A stretch of DNA of 46,816 nucleotides, taken from positions 56,118,307 to 56,165,122 of the forward strand of contig CM060325.1 in NCBI GenBank assembly GCA_030674155.1, in the 5' to 3' direction. The notes under the pieces are model-generated. The model searched no databases, was not told where the DNA came from, and worked only from the letters and a program-made list of their open reading frames with translations. Shown in pieces: positions 10,388 to 22,464 of this stretch (positions are counted from its first letter, which is position 1; each line of letters opens with the position of its first letter). A program made the position numbers and the translations under genes. The stretch is from Stramonita haemastoma. Taxonomy: Eukaryota; Mollusca; Gastropoda; Neogastropoda; Muricidae.

Positions 10388-10650
<263 letters not shown>

Positions 10651-11734
10651 TCTTTATAAAAACAAAACAAAAAAAACATTCACCTCTATGTTACATCACT
10701 GAGATTTTAATCTAAGCTAGTTCATTTTTGGTCTTTTTTTTTTCTTTTTTTTTTGGTTTTTGAATTTCTGTCTCAGCATGGTGTAGTAGTGGGAGAAAAT
10801 TCCCTGGCAGACTAAGAGTTGAAGTTATTTCCAGATACCATGAGATGCTGCTGACACTGAAGTCTGAACTAAATGCTTGCTGGTTATCATATGACAGCAG
10901 TCAGGCAGAAGTGTGTGACCTGTACTCAGTAAGGTACTGACACAATCAGAATACTCACAACCATAATTTCGCATACAAGTATACTTAATTGGTTTAAAGC
11001 AGCCTCAACCTGTCACTCTCACCACTAGTTAACAACTTCATCTTATCTTATTGATCTATTGATATCATAATCTTTTAAGCAGCAAAAATTGGAATTTAAA
11101 CACACACACACACACACATGCGCGCGCGCATCACTTTGCTTAATATAATAAATCATAATACATAATACTACTTACTAGACATCGGTCTGTGTCAACATCA
11201 ATGTTATCATTTCATAATCATACAAAATTTAAACCTGTATCATGTTTTATACAATTGGCAGTGGTATGATCTATATATATTACAGAGATAAAGATGACTA
11301 AATCACTAAAAAAAATAAAAAAAAAAAATAAAAAAAAATAGCAGGTTTAATAATTCTATACCTAGGTATGACCAAATGACACCAAAGTGATAGTGTTTAT
11401 TATTTTGTCCTGTGTTTATTTAGAATCAAGACAGTGCCAAAAAGTCGTGCCAAAAAACAGGACACAGGCCATTGAATTTCAAAAAGTGAAATGGTATAAA
11501 AATTTCTGTCAAACTCAAAGTGTCATGTTTGAAAGGTAAACCATTTACCTGCATGAAAACTGAAAGCAAAAGATAACATGTGCATTAGGTTTTTTTTTCT
11601 GATAACATGGAAAATGTCAGACCACCCAGCGAAAAATCCGTTATGATGCTGGATAAAAGATGCCTACACTTGTACACTAATAGCAGAGCAGGGGTCAAGA
11701 GGCAGAGGCTGTAGAGGAAGAAATATAACACTGC
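10651..11734. other. No gene recognised
   Basis: AT-rich sequence with short CA (11101-11120) and A-rich (11310-11338) runs. I searched this interval for the missing MED10 first exon on the minus strand and did not recognise it. MED10 transcription should cross it if the first exon lies further right. Confidence 0.4.
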
Positions 11735-12063
11735 TATAATGATGAAGGAAGCCGCCGCGGTAGTCTAGTGGTTAGTGCGTTGGACTCGTAATCTATAGGT
11801 TGCGGGTTCGATCCCAGCTTTCGGCTATGGCGTTGTGCTCTTGGAAAAGGCACTTTACGGCTATTTTCTCACCCCACCCAGGTGTAAAAGGGGTATCAAC
11901 CTTGTGTTGGGGGTTAACCCTGCAATAGACTGGCGTCCTATCCAGGGGGGAGTCTATGACTCTCAGTCGCTTAACGCCACAGAAACCGGGATAAGCACTG
12001 GCCTGATGAGCCTTAAGGCTCGGGACAGACTTTAACTTTTAACTTTTTATAATGATGAAGGAA
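11735..12063 (+). mobile_element. Full-length tRNA-derived SINE, family A, with 16-bp target duplication
   Basis: The element (11751-12047, 297 bp) is flanked by perfect 16-bp direct repeats TATAATGATGAAGGAA at 11735-11750 and 12048-12063. The head carries the A box TAGTGGTTAGTGCGTTGG and the B box GGTTCGATCC. The body includes CTTGGAAAAGGCACTTTACG, and the tail is (AACTTTT)-like. An antisense copy of the whole element lies at 34847-35138. The intact duplication implies a relatively recent insertion. Confidence 0.92.
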
Positions 12064-12630
12064 CAAAGTGGTTCTGTCATTTTATAACTGGTGAATGGAG
12101 TACGCTATTTTCATGTCCACCATCATAATTATCAAACACCTGCTCATGTTTGTACATTCTGTGATGTCATACAAACTTTCACCACAGTTGCCAGACAGCA
12201 TGAAACAGATCAATCTGCCCATTCTAAAGAAAAAAAAAAGCACTCACAAGCAGTTTGATTCTCTTTACTACCTTTATTTCTTGAAAGAAAGAAAATGAGT
12301 CACTTATAACAACTGTGGCATGGACATGACAAGAACAATGAAATCTATTTTTGTACAACACACAAGAATGCGATGCAATTAAAACACATAAACAACAGTC
12401 CAGAAAGCCAAAAGCTGGGTAAATCATCATCATACAATTCCTTTTCTAAACTAAAAAGTGAATTAAATTTTGAAAACAATACAACAGGAAAAACAAATGA
12501 ACAGAAACCTTTTCCATTCACAGTTTTCAAAAGCTGACTTGCAACTGCTGAAAATAGAGAACCTGTCTCAGTACAGTTTGTACCAACGTAGCTGCTTCTG
12601 TAGTGTTCCCTGAAATTTCCTCTGTGATGG
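12064..12630. other. No gene recognised
   Basis: Mixed AT-rich sequence. Open frames on both strands are short and have no recognised domain. Confidence 0.4.
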
Positions 12631-12937
12631 GTATGCAGGGTTCGCGATAACTGGCAATTGTCAGTATTTTACCGATTGTAAACAGGAAATACCGAAAATT
12701 TTCGAAGCAACCGGTACCACGTACCGATTCTGTTTGCCTGTGACCGATTAGATTTCCGTCTAAAAAAAAAAGTCTGAAGTGAAATTTTCTGACAGTCTGT
12801 CATGCGCCTGTACTGTGCTTACGCACCTACCCCTTCCTACCACCCCTTCTGACTTTGGTGCCAGCCTCATTAGCCTAGCACGCAGAACAGCAAGCTTTAC
12901 TGTGAAAGAATAGAGCTTCGCGCTCTTTTTGGCATAA

Positions 12938-13010
12938 TAATAATAATAATACATGGAATTTGTATAGCACTATATCTTGCAAAACAAATCAAAGCGCTTG
13001 CATTCAACCT
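12938..13010 (+). repeat. Dispersed repeat, family I
   Basis: (TAA)n is followed by ATGGAATTTGTATAGCACTA, then TCTTGCAAAACAAATCAAAGCGC. Related copies are at 15355-15415, at 39977-40070 and, in reverse complement, at about 31598-31650. The recurrent junction of a trinucleotide run with TGGAATTTATATAGCGCT suggests the 3' end of a retroposon family. Confidence 0.6.
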
Positions 13011-13057
13011 ACACGACGCACAATCAGCAACTATTTACAGTTTTGACAAATTCGAAT

Positions 13058-13090
<33 letters not shown>

Positions 13091-13316
13091 GCACGCACGC
13101 ACGCATGCAGCACGTGCGCGCACGCACACACACCCACAAACGTTATGCACTTTGGCAGGTGGATGTTGAAGGCAGGGACAGGTAAGAGATGGAAGCGGAA
13201 GGAGAAAAACTTAGGTTTGAAATAAGTGTGTCTTGAGGTTGGATTTAAAAGTGTCATAAGTGGCATGACAGTAACTTCCATTCACAATGAGTAAATGGGG
13301 CCTAGATTTATTTATT

Positions 13317-13462
13317 CTTTAGTCTTTTAATCTTTTATATCAAGGATAATGGAATGAGCACTCCTGTGCTTTTTTACATCCAGTCCCCATGTGTATGCAG
13401 TTTTGTAAATGTCATCTGTTCCCACCGGCACACGATGGCCTGCTCTTACGAAAAGCAAAGGC
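13317..13462 (-). mobile_element. SINE family B, 3' part, antisense
   Basis: Reading plus: CTTTTATATCAAGGATAATG, then ACATCCAGTCCCCATGTGTA, CATCTGTTCCCACCGGCACA and CTTACGAAAAGC. This is the complement of the family B tail. It is nested in the hAT-like element. Confidence 0.75.
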
Positions 13463-13918
13463 GGAGGTTCTTTGACTATGAATTTGCGTGTTGCTTTGAG
13501 AGAGAAGAGTCGAAAACGAAATCTAAATGGAACGAAAGATCTACATGAGCGCTAAGCATAGAAACAAGAAAGAATAACATAAGTCTCACGAATGATGCCA
13601 TGCAAAACAACAGACTGACACAGACAGTGACACAGGCGCTAGAAAAAAAAAACCTATTTCCTGCGTGGCTTTGTGCCCAAGAAGCGTGTGGCAGCAGCAC
13701 GGCAGTCAAAGTCTGAGAGACTTGCGTTCAATTTAGATTTAGTTTTGCTACCGAACAATCCCCCCCTCCCCCACCCCATCACTGAATAGTTTTGCTTTGT
13801 TCACAGTACGTACCGAATTTATTTTCTGGGGACTGATTTGGGGGAGTTGGTCAAGATATCTCTGAAATGGCAACTCGCAGTACCGGTTTTAAAAAATCCT
13901 AGCGCGAACCCTGGTATG

Positions 13919-14216
13919 ACGATGTCTGTGTCATGTCAGTGAATGTCCCATATTGGTATCAGCTGGTTTTGCCCATTAATTTACAAATGTATCAATACGT
14001 GTTACCCAAAACGTTCAAATATATTTTCTGAAATTGAGGCATTTACCTCATTATGATATATAAATAATAATATATTATATTATATATGCTGAAAGAATTG
14101 CACAAACACACTGACAAACTCAAAACTGACAAAGAAAAAAAAGTATTCTAGATAGCTAATTTTTCTTACCAAACACACAAGGATCGCCAACAGAAATTTG
14201 AGTAACAAGACCTTTT
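13919..14216. other. No gene recognised, abuts assembly gap
   Basis: AT-rich sequence with no recognised feature. It stops at the run of N. Confidence 0.4.
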
Positions 14217-14316
14217 NNNNNNNNNNNNNNNNNNNNNNNNNNNNNNNNNNNNNNNNNNNNNNNNNNNNNNNNNNNNNNNNNNNNNNNNNNNNNNNNNNNN
14301 NNNNNNNNNNNNNNNN
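14217..14316. other. Assembly gap of exactly 100 N
   Basis: A fixed-length placeholder, so the true size is unknown. The right side begins in a (CT)n run, so a simple repeat probably broke the assembly. First exons of MED10 or PMT could be hidden here. Confidence 0.98.
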
Positions 14317-14800
14317 CTCTCTCTCTCTCTCTCTCTCTCTATTAATTAACCCCACTTCTTTTCCATTTAATCAGCGGACTTTGTTCTGTAATAGGAGTCT
14401 TCAGCTGATCTTAGCTTCTAAGTTTATTTTGTTTTATTTGCCAGCTGATTCGGATGGCTTGTTTCAGCTTCTTAGTGTATCCATTGGTCTTAAGGAGGTA
14501 ACATTTCTGTAACTAAAGCAGTACGACATGGTGTGCATGGTGTTTTAAGTCAATCTCCTGCTTGCTGTCTGGTGTAACATTTCTTCAAGTTAAAGGGGCT
14601 GTAGTCATATGGGAGTTAACAACATGAATTAGACGGAAAAACCTGACTTTTGCTCTTCTGTTTGAGCTGAAGTGAGATTTTCTCTTTTTAATAGCAATTA
14701 GTTAAAAAAAAAAAAAAAACAAACAAACAAAACAAACAAACAAACAAACACAGCAATTAGACTGTTCTTGGTTATAGAGATTTGTTTCGATGAAAGCTCG

Positions 14801-14863
<63 letters not shown>

Positions 14864-15215
14864 ATATCTATCTATTATCTATCTATCTATCTAATCTATA
14901 TCCCTTTATACGTCTGGCGACCGTGGGGGCACCCCTGAAGACTTGACAACCAGTTCCCTCCATTCCTCTCTCTGTTCTGCCTTCCTCAAAATTTTGTTGT
15001 GTTCCAAGCCTGTTCATTCGCTGATGTTGTCCTCCCATCTCTTCCTTGGTCTGCCTCTTTTTCTTCCTCCTTGGACAGTGCCTTGCAGTATTGTTTTTGC
15101 AAGTCCTTTTGATCTTGTGACATGCCCGTACCATTTCAGTTTACGCTTCTTTACGATTGAGAGAAGGTTTTTCATAGGGGCTAATGGTTTTCTGGATTCT
15201 GTTCTGCACAAACAT
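14801..15215 (-). mobile_element. Non-LTR retrotransposon 3' end with (GATA)n tail
   Basis: On the minus strand, 15211 to about 14912 encodes the end of a LINE ORF2, with KKRKLKWYGHVTRSKGLAKT, GGRKRGRPRKRWEDN and REEWRELV-like blocks. One frame shift lies near 15015. It is followed by a (GATA)n tail (14801-14898 on plus, as ATCT). A plus-strand copy of the same 3' end, also with a GATA tail, lies at 25434-25661. The shared tail marks the retrotransposon 3' terminus. The clade is not certain. Confidence 0.75.
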
Positions 15216-15349
15216 TAAAAGACGTAATTTCTGGACACAAGAACAGGGTCCAAGTCACTGAAATCGAAGCCACTTTTTTGTGGTCTTCAAAACGGTTATG
15301 ATAACCATAATGCAGCAGCGTCCTGATAGGCAAAGATATGATGATGTGA

Positions 15350-15820
15350 GATGATATGATGATGATATGTGGAATTTATATAGCGCTAAATCTTGTAGAG
15401 CAAACAAATCAAAGAACACACACACCCTCCTCCCTCCCTCCCGAAGCAGTAGCATAGCTATTTGCAATAAATACCAAAACTGATTTTAACACTGTACTAC
15501 CCCTCCTCCTCCCTCTCACCTGAGCAGTAGCATTGTGTATGTAAGACAAAACTGATTTAAACTTTACCCCCCCCCCCCCCCACCTCTTCCCAATGCAGTA
15601 CCGCCGTGATATGTAATGACTGACAAAACTGATTTTTAAACACTACCACCCCTCCCCCCCCCCCCCCCCCCCCAACCCCTGCCCCATAATATAATCTTCC
15701 CTCACACACCTCTACCCTCACCTTTCAACGAAGTTTCCCTCCTTCTGCTCCCCTACCCCCCCCCCCCCCTCCACACAACACACCCTACACCCCCCCCCCA
15801 CCTCGCTAAGTGACAGGAGT
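15350..15820. repeat. Family I copy and CT/C-rich low-complexity run
   Basis: Family I sequence (ATGTGGAATTTATATAGCGC) at 15367-15415 is followed by a series of imperfect repeats containing ACAAAACTGATTT... and poly-C blocks (15470-15815). No gene is seen. Confidence 0.6.
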
Positions 15821-16173
15821 GGTAGTTCTTTTTTTTAATTTTTATCAGTTGTTGTTTGTGTTCAGGACATGCACTAGTTTCGGACAAATTGCAAAGATCG
15901 TATGTAATTGGGTAAACAGCTTGAAATTCTCTTGGTGGAGATGACATGGCAGTTTGTGGTGGTGTCGGAACCAGGATTTGCGTTGACTAATATCTGGTGG
16001 ACTCAGCGGACTGGTAATATGGCAGCCTATCAAAATATCTAGTGTAATCAATAGTCTAATTCTGTTTTGCTTGGTCAGTGTGACTAGGGGTTTACGGCTG
16101 TGTTGGTTCTTTCTTTTCGTTTTTTTTTTTTTCTTTCGCTTTTTTCCTTTTTGCTATTGTTGAGATTGTTTCT

Positions 16174-16479
<306 letters not shown>

Positions 16480-16480
<1 letters not shown>

Positions 16481-16940
16481 GAGAGAAAGAGGTAATCAGA
16501 AATATATTTACATATTACGCACATAATATTATATATTACATGACAATATTATGTATCATGTAATATATATGCATATTATAAAATAAAAATTATGATTATA
16601 TATCACAATTATTAGTCCTATTCTTCATCGTCAAACTTTTATTTCCTCTTCAAATCAAGAAATCATGCCTTCCACTTAACAATAGCTATAACTAAAAGTA
16701 AAAAATAAAACTGACTTTTTGACGTACTGTTATGTTATGTCGGCAGTATCGCTTTTTAGGGTTTAAAAAAAAAAAATTGTCATTTTTTAAAAACAGCCTC
16801 CAAGATGATGAAATACAAAGCAATAGCATTCCGACATACACCGTCAACACAGCGGTATTGGTAAGGAGCGTAAAGTAAAGGGATTCTTTATGTATGCAGA
16901 TGGGGAAAATCGATAGCAGTTACTGTGTTAAGGAGGGAGG
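16480..16940. other. No gene recognised
   Basis: AT-rich sequence between two microsatellite clusters. Confidence 0.4.
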
Positions 16941-16941
16941 A

Positions 16942-16947
16942 GGGAGG

Positions 16948-17027
<80 letters not shown>

Positions 17028-17092
17028 GAGAGAATTATGCGTCATACTTTGCAGCGCGCGGCGACACACACAGCACACACACACACACACCA

Positions 17093-17133
<41 letters not shown>

Positions 17134-17142
17134 ACACACACA

Positions 17143-17178
<36 letters not shown>
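16942..17178. repeat. (GA)n then (CA)n compound array
   Basis: A GA run at 16953-17033, a 30-bp spacer and an interrupted CA run to 17178. Confidence 0.96.
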
Positions 17179-17180
<2 letters not shown>

Positions 17181-17381
17181 TTTTTCGCGTTTCTTTGATG
17201 TTCTTTGATATTGTTTTCCCTATTTGCATTTTTAGGCGTTACATAAATGTTTTAATACCAAACTGTTTCATGAATCTCTTTCCATAATGCTTTCTATTAT
17301 TATTTGCTTTTTTTTTTTGTCTGATATCACTAAATGAACAACGTTACATACAATGAACAAACATACAACCACACAACACCG

Positions 17382-17384
17382 ACA

Positions 17385-17448
<64 letters not shown>

Positions 17449-17450
17449 CA

Positions 17451-17517
<67 letters not shown>
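17382..17517. repeat. (CA)n array
   Basis: An interrupted CA run leading directly into the head of the SINE B at 17524. Confidence 0.96.
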
Positions 17518-17518
<1 letters not shown>

Positions 17519-17523
17519 CACAC

Positions 17524-17866
17524 ACCCAGTGGTCAGAAATTGTGCTCGCAATTTGACGACCCGGGTTCGATTCCCTTCGAGGAGATTTTTCTCCTGGAGT
17601 TAACATCAGTGCTGACTCCACTCCCCTAAAAAGTCCTTGGATGAGACTGTAAACCGAGGCCCCGTGTGTGAAGGCACCCAGAACATCTTGCGCACACGTT
17701 AAATCCTGTTCCGCTTTTCGTAAGAGTAGCCATTGTGTGCCGGTGGGAACAGATAACAAAATTTACAAAACTGCATACACACGGGGACTGGATGTAAAAA
17801 AAAACAAACCCACACGAATGCTTATTTCATTATCCTCGATATAAAAGAATAAATAAATAATAAAAT

Positions 17867-17870
<4 letters not shown>
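17524..17870 (+). mobile_element. SINE family B, near full length
   Basis: The head has an A-box-like CCAGTGGTCAGAAATTGTGC and a B box GGGTTCGATTCC. The body carries CTCCTGGAGTTAACATCAG, AACATCTTGCGCACACG, TTCCGCTTTTCGTAAGAG, GGGAACAGAT and CACACGGGGACTGGATG. The end is CCTCGATATAAAAGAATAAA. It is a good reference for the roughly 340-bp family, which has about 17 full or partial copies in this window. Confidence 0.85.
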
Positions 17871-17872
<2 letters not shown>

Positions 17873-17921
<49 letters not shown>

Positions 17922-17932
17922 CACACACACAC
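17873..17932. repeat. (CA)n microsatellite after SINE tail
   Basis: A CA run grown directly from the A/T-rich tail of the SINE B copy. Confidence 0.95.
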
Positions 17933-17999
17933 CATGTACCACTGAGGTATCTAGGTTAAGTAAAGACGTAGTTTTGGTAGCTCTTACCACTATATCTCT

Positions 18000-18450
18000 A
18001 TTGGTAAGGTGTTTGCTCTTCCTCGATCTGTATTGGTAAGCTATTATTATTTGGTTTTACTCTAGATCTATATTGCAAGCTATTTACTCTGACAACTAGA
18101 TCTATATTGGCAAGCTATTTACTTCTACAACTACATCTATATTGGCAAGCTATTTATTTCTTACAACTAGATCTATATTGGCAAGCTATTTACTCTAACA
18201 ACTAGATCTATATTGGCAAGCTATTTTTTCCCTTACAACTAGATCTATATTGCCAAGCTATTTACTCTGACAACTAGATCTATATTGCCAAGCTATTTAT
18301 CCTAACAACTAGATCTATATTGGCAAGCTATTTATCCTACAACTAGATCTATATTGGCAAGCTATTTTTCTTACAACTAGATCTATATTGGCAAGCTATT
18401 TTTCCTTACAACTAGATCTATATTGGCAAGCTATTTATTTCTACAACTAG
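18000..18450 (+). repeat. Minisatellite of about 36 bp, roughly 12 copies
   Basis: The unit is AACTAGATCTATATTGGCAAGCTATTTA plus a variable CTC/TTC-type joint. Copies on the left are more diverged (TTGGTAAGGT..., GGTAAGCTATT). A last unit reappears at 18891-18925, after the SINE E insertion, so the array was split. Confidence 0.9.
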
Positions 18451-18717
18451 ATCTGGTTTTTTTGGTATTTTTTGTATTTTGTATTTTGTACCACTTTATG
18501 TCACGCAGATTTCTCTGTGTGAAATTTGGTCTGCTCTCCCCGGGAGAGCGCGTGGCCACAAGTGCAGCGCCTACCCATTTTTTTTCTTCTTTTTCCTGCA
18601 TGCAAGTGTATTTGTTTCCCTATCAGAGTGGCTTCTTTCTACAGAATTTTGCCAGGGACAACCCCCTTGTTGCCGTGGGCTCTTTTACGTGCGCTAAATA
18701 GTGATGTGTAACACACG

Positions 18718-18748
<31 letters not shown>

Positions 18749-18890
18749 TAGCGCCCAGACCACCACTCAGGGTCTAATGGATGGGGAAAAAGTTTTGGGT
18801 CCAAACGGGGTACGAACCCCGCACACTCCGACCCGGACTTTTTGCTTTCTAGGCAAGGCGCGAGACCACCTAGACCACCGATCCACCGAT
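18450..18890 (-). mobile_element. Full-length tRNA-derived SINE, family E, antisense
   Basis: On the minus strand the head at 18890-18800 has an A-box region GGATCGGTGGTCTAGGTGGT and a B box GGGTTCGTACC. The body then passes the conserved GAGAGCAGAC/GCAGAGAAATCTG-type core (18490-18560 on plus) and ends in a TACAAAATAC repeat tail. It interrupts the 36-bp minisatellite. Confidence 0.8.
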
Positions 18891-18929
18891 ACTGGCAAGC
18901 TATTTATTCTTCACAAACTAGATCTGTAT

Positions 18930-19162
18930 CCAGTATCAGTGAATCGGTAGTCTAGAGGCAACACACCTACCTAGAAAGCGAAAAGTCCAGGTACCGAGTG
19001 TGTGGTGGTTTGATCCCTGCTTGTGCCCCAAGAGCTTTCCCCCCACCCGCTAAGACTGTGACCGGTGGTCGAGGTACTACACGCAAAACATCTTGCACAC
19101 CCGTGAAAATCCGTTCCGCCTTTCGAAAGAGTATGCCATTTCGTACCTGTAGGAAGTACATG

Positions 19163-19165
<3 letters not shown>
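18930..19165 (+). mobile_element. Composite SINE: family E-like head with family B-like body
   Basis: The head GAATCGGTAGTCTAGAGGCA and CTAGAAAGCGAAAAGTCC resembles the family E head. The later part, ACATCTTGCACACCCGTG then CCGTTCCGCCTTTCGAAAGA, resembles the family B body. It is either a recombinant element or two adjacent partial copies. It runs into an (AT)n array. Confidence 0.5.

Positions 19166-19169
<4 letters not shown>

Positions 19170-19241
<72 letters not shown>
19170..19241. repeat. (AT)n microsatellite
   Basis: About 35 TA units. Confidence 0.97.
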
Positions 19242-19243
<2 letters not shown>

Positions 19244-19448
19244 CATTGCACACAGGTGTGAAGTCGGAATGCAGCTACCTTAATGATGGGTTAAAAACGG
19301 TGGAAACCTCTGGGCGCGCTCAGTGTCAAAGTGATGACGTTAGGTTGATAGTGGCTAAATCGGAGAGCTCAGCTGGGACTATAATTATCAAGCGAACTAT
19401 ATGTCTTCAAGTTGAAATGGAAGCAGTGGTAAATCTGTGAGTTCTGTC

Positions 19449-19620
19449 CTTCTTCTTCTTCTTCTTCTTCTTCTTCTTCTTCTTCTTTCTTCTTCTTCTT
19501 CTTCCTTCTTCTTCCATTCTCTCTTCTTCTCTTCATTTCTTCTCTCTTCTTCTTTCTTCTTCTTCTTCTTCTTCTTCTTCTTCTTCTTCTTCTTCCCTCT
19601 TCTTCTTCTTCTTCCTTCAT

Positions 19621-19665
<45 letters not shown>

Positions 19666-19731
19666 TTCTTCTTCTTCTTCTTCTTCTTCTTTCTTCTTCT
19701 TCTTCTTCTTCTTCTTCTTCTTCTTCTTCAT
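19449..19731. repeat. (TTC)n with internal (ATC)n
   Basis: A long trinucleotide array, imperfect TTC with an ATC block at 19622-19665. Poly-Ser, Leu, Glu or Asp frames here are artefacts. Confidence 0.96.
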
Positions 19732-19734
19732 CGA

Positions 19735-20918
19735 ACGCTCATACAGCAACGATTGTTGTCCGTTATATTCATGAGCGAAAATGCGTCACGCTGCTGTTAA
19801 GGCGCCTGACCAAGTCAGGCCCAGCGCATCCAACTTCGGCATAAGAGATAATTACTATCCTATAAGTTTTTCTGGAAAAAAGAAAGACCAGGAGAATGAA
19901 TCAAGAAGGCAGAAAACAGACAAGGAGGTGACAAGGAAGGGAACAGGAGCAAGGCAGAAACAAAGAGACTGATAGAAAAGAGGATATTTCTAGCACATGA
20001 TTTTCTAGAAGGTGGGGATGTTTATTTACAGGGACAGGCGCTCAGCATCCCACACTTTTATCTGGGAAACTAAGAACGGAAAAAAAAGAAGAAAAAAAAG
20101 GTGGAATTGAATAATTGACAGTATACGCCATGTTAACTAAATATTGATCGTGTTGGGTGTGGGCTGCGGGGCGGGAATTTCCCCTAGGTAAACCCTACAC
20201 AACTAGATCAAGGTCTGTTTATATTTATAGCTCAGCGGTTTGAACCGTTTCTCCCCTCTTTTTTTTTCCGCTCCACTTTTCTTTTCGTTGAAGGGAACAA
20301 TGGTTCCGGAAAGTTTTCCGTGGCGATTTGAAGGTCAAAGCTGGAGGGGGAATTGGGACAATCCTGATAAAGAAATTACATCAAAGTCTTACACTTGACT
20401 AAGGCTTGTGTTTAGATAGTGGGGACAGGTTCCATAAAGTAGACATTGTATTGCCTGACACGTTTGCGGCTGTGTTTGAATTCTTGTCACATCGTGATAT
20501 ACTCCAGAGCTTGCCACTGATAAATTGGTAGGCCAGTCTACATCCCTCTGAACCCTGGGGAATTTTTTAAACATTTTTTTCTTGCGGTAAGTCAAACTTT
20601 TGATTTCTGGTCCCTCTTCATGTTGATGTCGCGATTGCCGTCTGTCTGTTCTGACACAGTTCGACGTAGCAACGTAGTTCAGTTGTGTCGATGGGAGGGG
20701 GGCGGGGTGTTCTTAGTAGGCTATATAAAAAAAGAAATGATAATTAAGATACTAGGAACTTTTGCCATTGCATGTTTTTGGTGCTGAAAAGTTGTGACCG
20801 AGTGCGTCAACGCACTGTCTCACTACTTGGAACTGAAAAAAAAAAAAGAAGACAAAAAATGTATGAGGAGCTTCTAAAATGCTAAAGTAGTGCAGTATAT
20901 TGAACTTACATTGATTAA

Positions 20919-20920
<2 letters not shown>
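19735..20920. other. Comparatively unique stretch, no gene recognised
   Basis: This is the longest interval in the 10-26 kb region without obvious repeats. It includes a GC-richer patch near 20155-20185 (GGGGCGGGAATTTCCCC). No exon of MED10 (minus) or PMT (plus) was recognised. It is a reasonable place to look for the shared upstream region of the two divergent genes, but nothing in the sequence proves a promoter. Confidence 0.35.
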
Positions 20921-20983
<63 letters not shown>

Positions 20984-21063
20984 TTTTTTTATTTTTTTTA
21001 TATTATTTTTTTATTTATTTTTTTTTTTTTTCACAGGAGGGGGGGGGGGGGGGGGGGGGGGGG
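20921..21063. repeat. (AT)n, T-rich and poly-G tract
   Basis: A TA run, then T-rich sequence, then about 25 G (21037-21063). Confidence 0.95.
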
Positions 21064-21234
21064 CTAACGCAGTTCGACACAGTTTGTCGCAATTGTTATT
21101 ACGTCGTCGAAACTGTGTCAGAAGACCGTCTCAAGTTTTGATTCCAGTTTGTGACTGACGTTAACAGATCCACATATTCTTCTTCTTCCTCTTCTCTGTT
21201 ACATACATTCAAGATTCACCAAACTCCATTTTCG

Positions 21235-21356
21235 TTCCCTTTCCAGGGCTAGAGCTCCAAAGGTTCACCGAATAGTGGTGGCACTTTGCTAGATGCAATC
21301 GTGTTTTTTTTTTTTCGTTTTTTGTTTTGTTTGTTTAGTTGGTTGGTTGGTTTTGT

Positions 21357-21437
<81 letters not shown>

Positions 21438-21464
21438 TGTGTGTTTGAAGTGTGTTGTGTGTGT

Positions 21465-21519
<55 letters not shown>

Positions 21520-21590
21520 AAAGGCTAACCAACCATTAAAGGTAGCCACATTCTGACTTCGGCACTTCAATGTCAGTTTGGATCCTGAAG
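21235..21590 (+). repeat. Family G repeat split by a (GT)n array
   Basis: The family G left part (GGCTAGAGCTCCAAAGGTTCACC) lies at 21245-21268 and the right part (CCATTAAAGGTAGCCACATT) at 21532-21551. They are separated by poly-T and about 160 bp of GT (21354-21516). Confidence 0.6.
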
Positions 21591-21755
21591 TGTCGTTTTT
21601 AACCCTTCTCGGGTGTGGTGGAGGAAGGGAAAGGCAGCATGGCAGACAACAAAATGCACTTGGGCACTTAATTAAAGAAGGAAATATTCAACAAGTCAGC
21701 CCAGAGCAACAGAGCCAGCAAGGAGCAAAGAACTAAATAGCAAAAGATGAACTTC

Positions 21756-21774
21756 ACACACACACACACACACA

Positions 21775-21863
<89 letters not shown>

Positions 21864-21866
21864 CAC

Positions 21867-21928
<62 letters not shown>

Positions 21929-22008
21929 GATCTAGTGTACTTCTATCAGAATCAGTCTGTTAGAAAATATGCTTGGTACAGTGTATACATATCTTGATTT
22001 GTCATGAC

Positions 22009-22100
<92 letters not shown>
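21756..22100. repeat. (CA)n/(GCAC)n and (CT)n arrays
   Basis: CA and ACGC runs at 21756-21925, about 85 bp of non-repeat sequence, then CT at 22011-22100. Confidence 0.96.
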
Positions 22101-22105
<5 letters not shown>

Positions 22106-22107
22106 AT

Positions 22108-22360
22108 GACTTTAACATCAGTGCTGACTCACACTCTCCCGCAAGTCTTCGAGAGACTTTAACCGAGGTCTCGTGTACGAACGCACGAGAACATCTTGCG
22201 TCCACTTAATCCTGTTCACTTTGTAAGAGTAGGCCATCGTGTGCCGGTGGGATACAAATGACATTTACAAAACTGCATACACACGGGACTGGATGTAAAA
22301 AAGCACAATGTTCTTATTCCATTATCCTCGATATAAAAGAATAAATCAAATCAAATCAAA
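22108..22360 (+). mobile_element. SINE family B, headless
   Basis: It starts at TTTAACATCAGTGCTGACTC, just inside the body, immediately after a CT array, and runs to the ATAAAAGAATAAATCAAATC tail. Confidence 0.8.
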
Positions 22361-22464
22361 TCAATCAATCAATCTCTCTCTCCATCTCTCTTCTCTCTCT
22401 CAACTCTCTCTTTCTCTTCTCTCTCTCTCTCCTCTCTCTCTCCTCTCTCTCTCCTCTCTCTTCG

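Larger units (their letters stand above)
12631..13918. mobile_element. hAT-like non-autonomous DNA transposon with nested repeats
   Basis: The ends CAGGGTTCGCG (12636) and CGCGAACCCTG (to 13913) are perfect 11-bp inverted repeats. The direct repeat GTATG flanks both sides (12631-12635 and 13914-13918). Both ends also carry ACCGGTAC-type subterminal motifs near 12710 and 13880. CAGGGTTC ends fit hAT elements; a 5-bp duplication suggests the hAT5 group rather than the usual 8-bp type. No transposase similarity was seen. A (CA)n run and a SINE B fragment lie inside, so the 1.28 kb size includes later insertions. Confidence 0.7.

Noticed and set aside
11751..11820. tRNA gene (A and B boxes present)
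   Set aside because: It does not form a good cloverleaf, is part of a 297-bp element with target duplications, and has another full copy at 34847-35138. The same holds for the other SINE heads.
14883..15218. Host gene on the minus strand with Arg/Lys-rich product
   Set aside because: The motifs match retrotransposon ORF2 ends, a second copy exists at 25434, and both have GATA tails.
15753..16051. Possible MED10 first exon on the minus strand
   Set aside because: I compared the translated frames with the expected N-terminal helix (EKF...RQLG...SDFQ pattern) and found no match.
19449..19749. Acidic or Ser-rich protein frames at the TTC/ATC array
   Set aside because: Trinucleotide repeat translation only.
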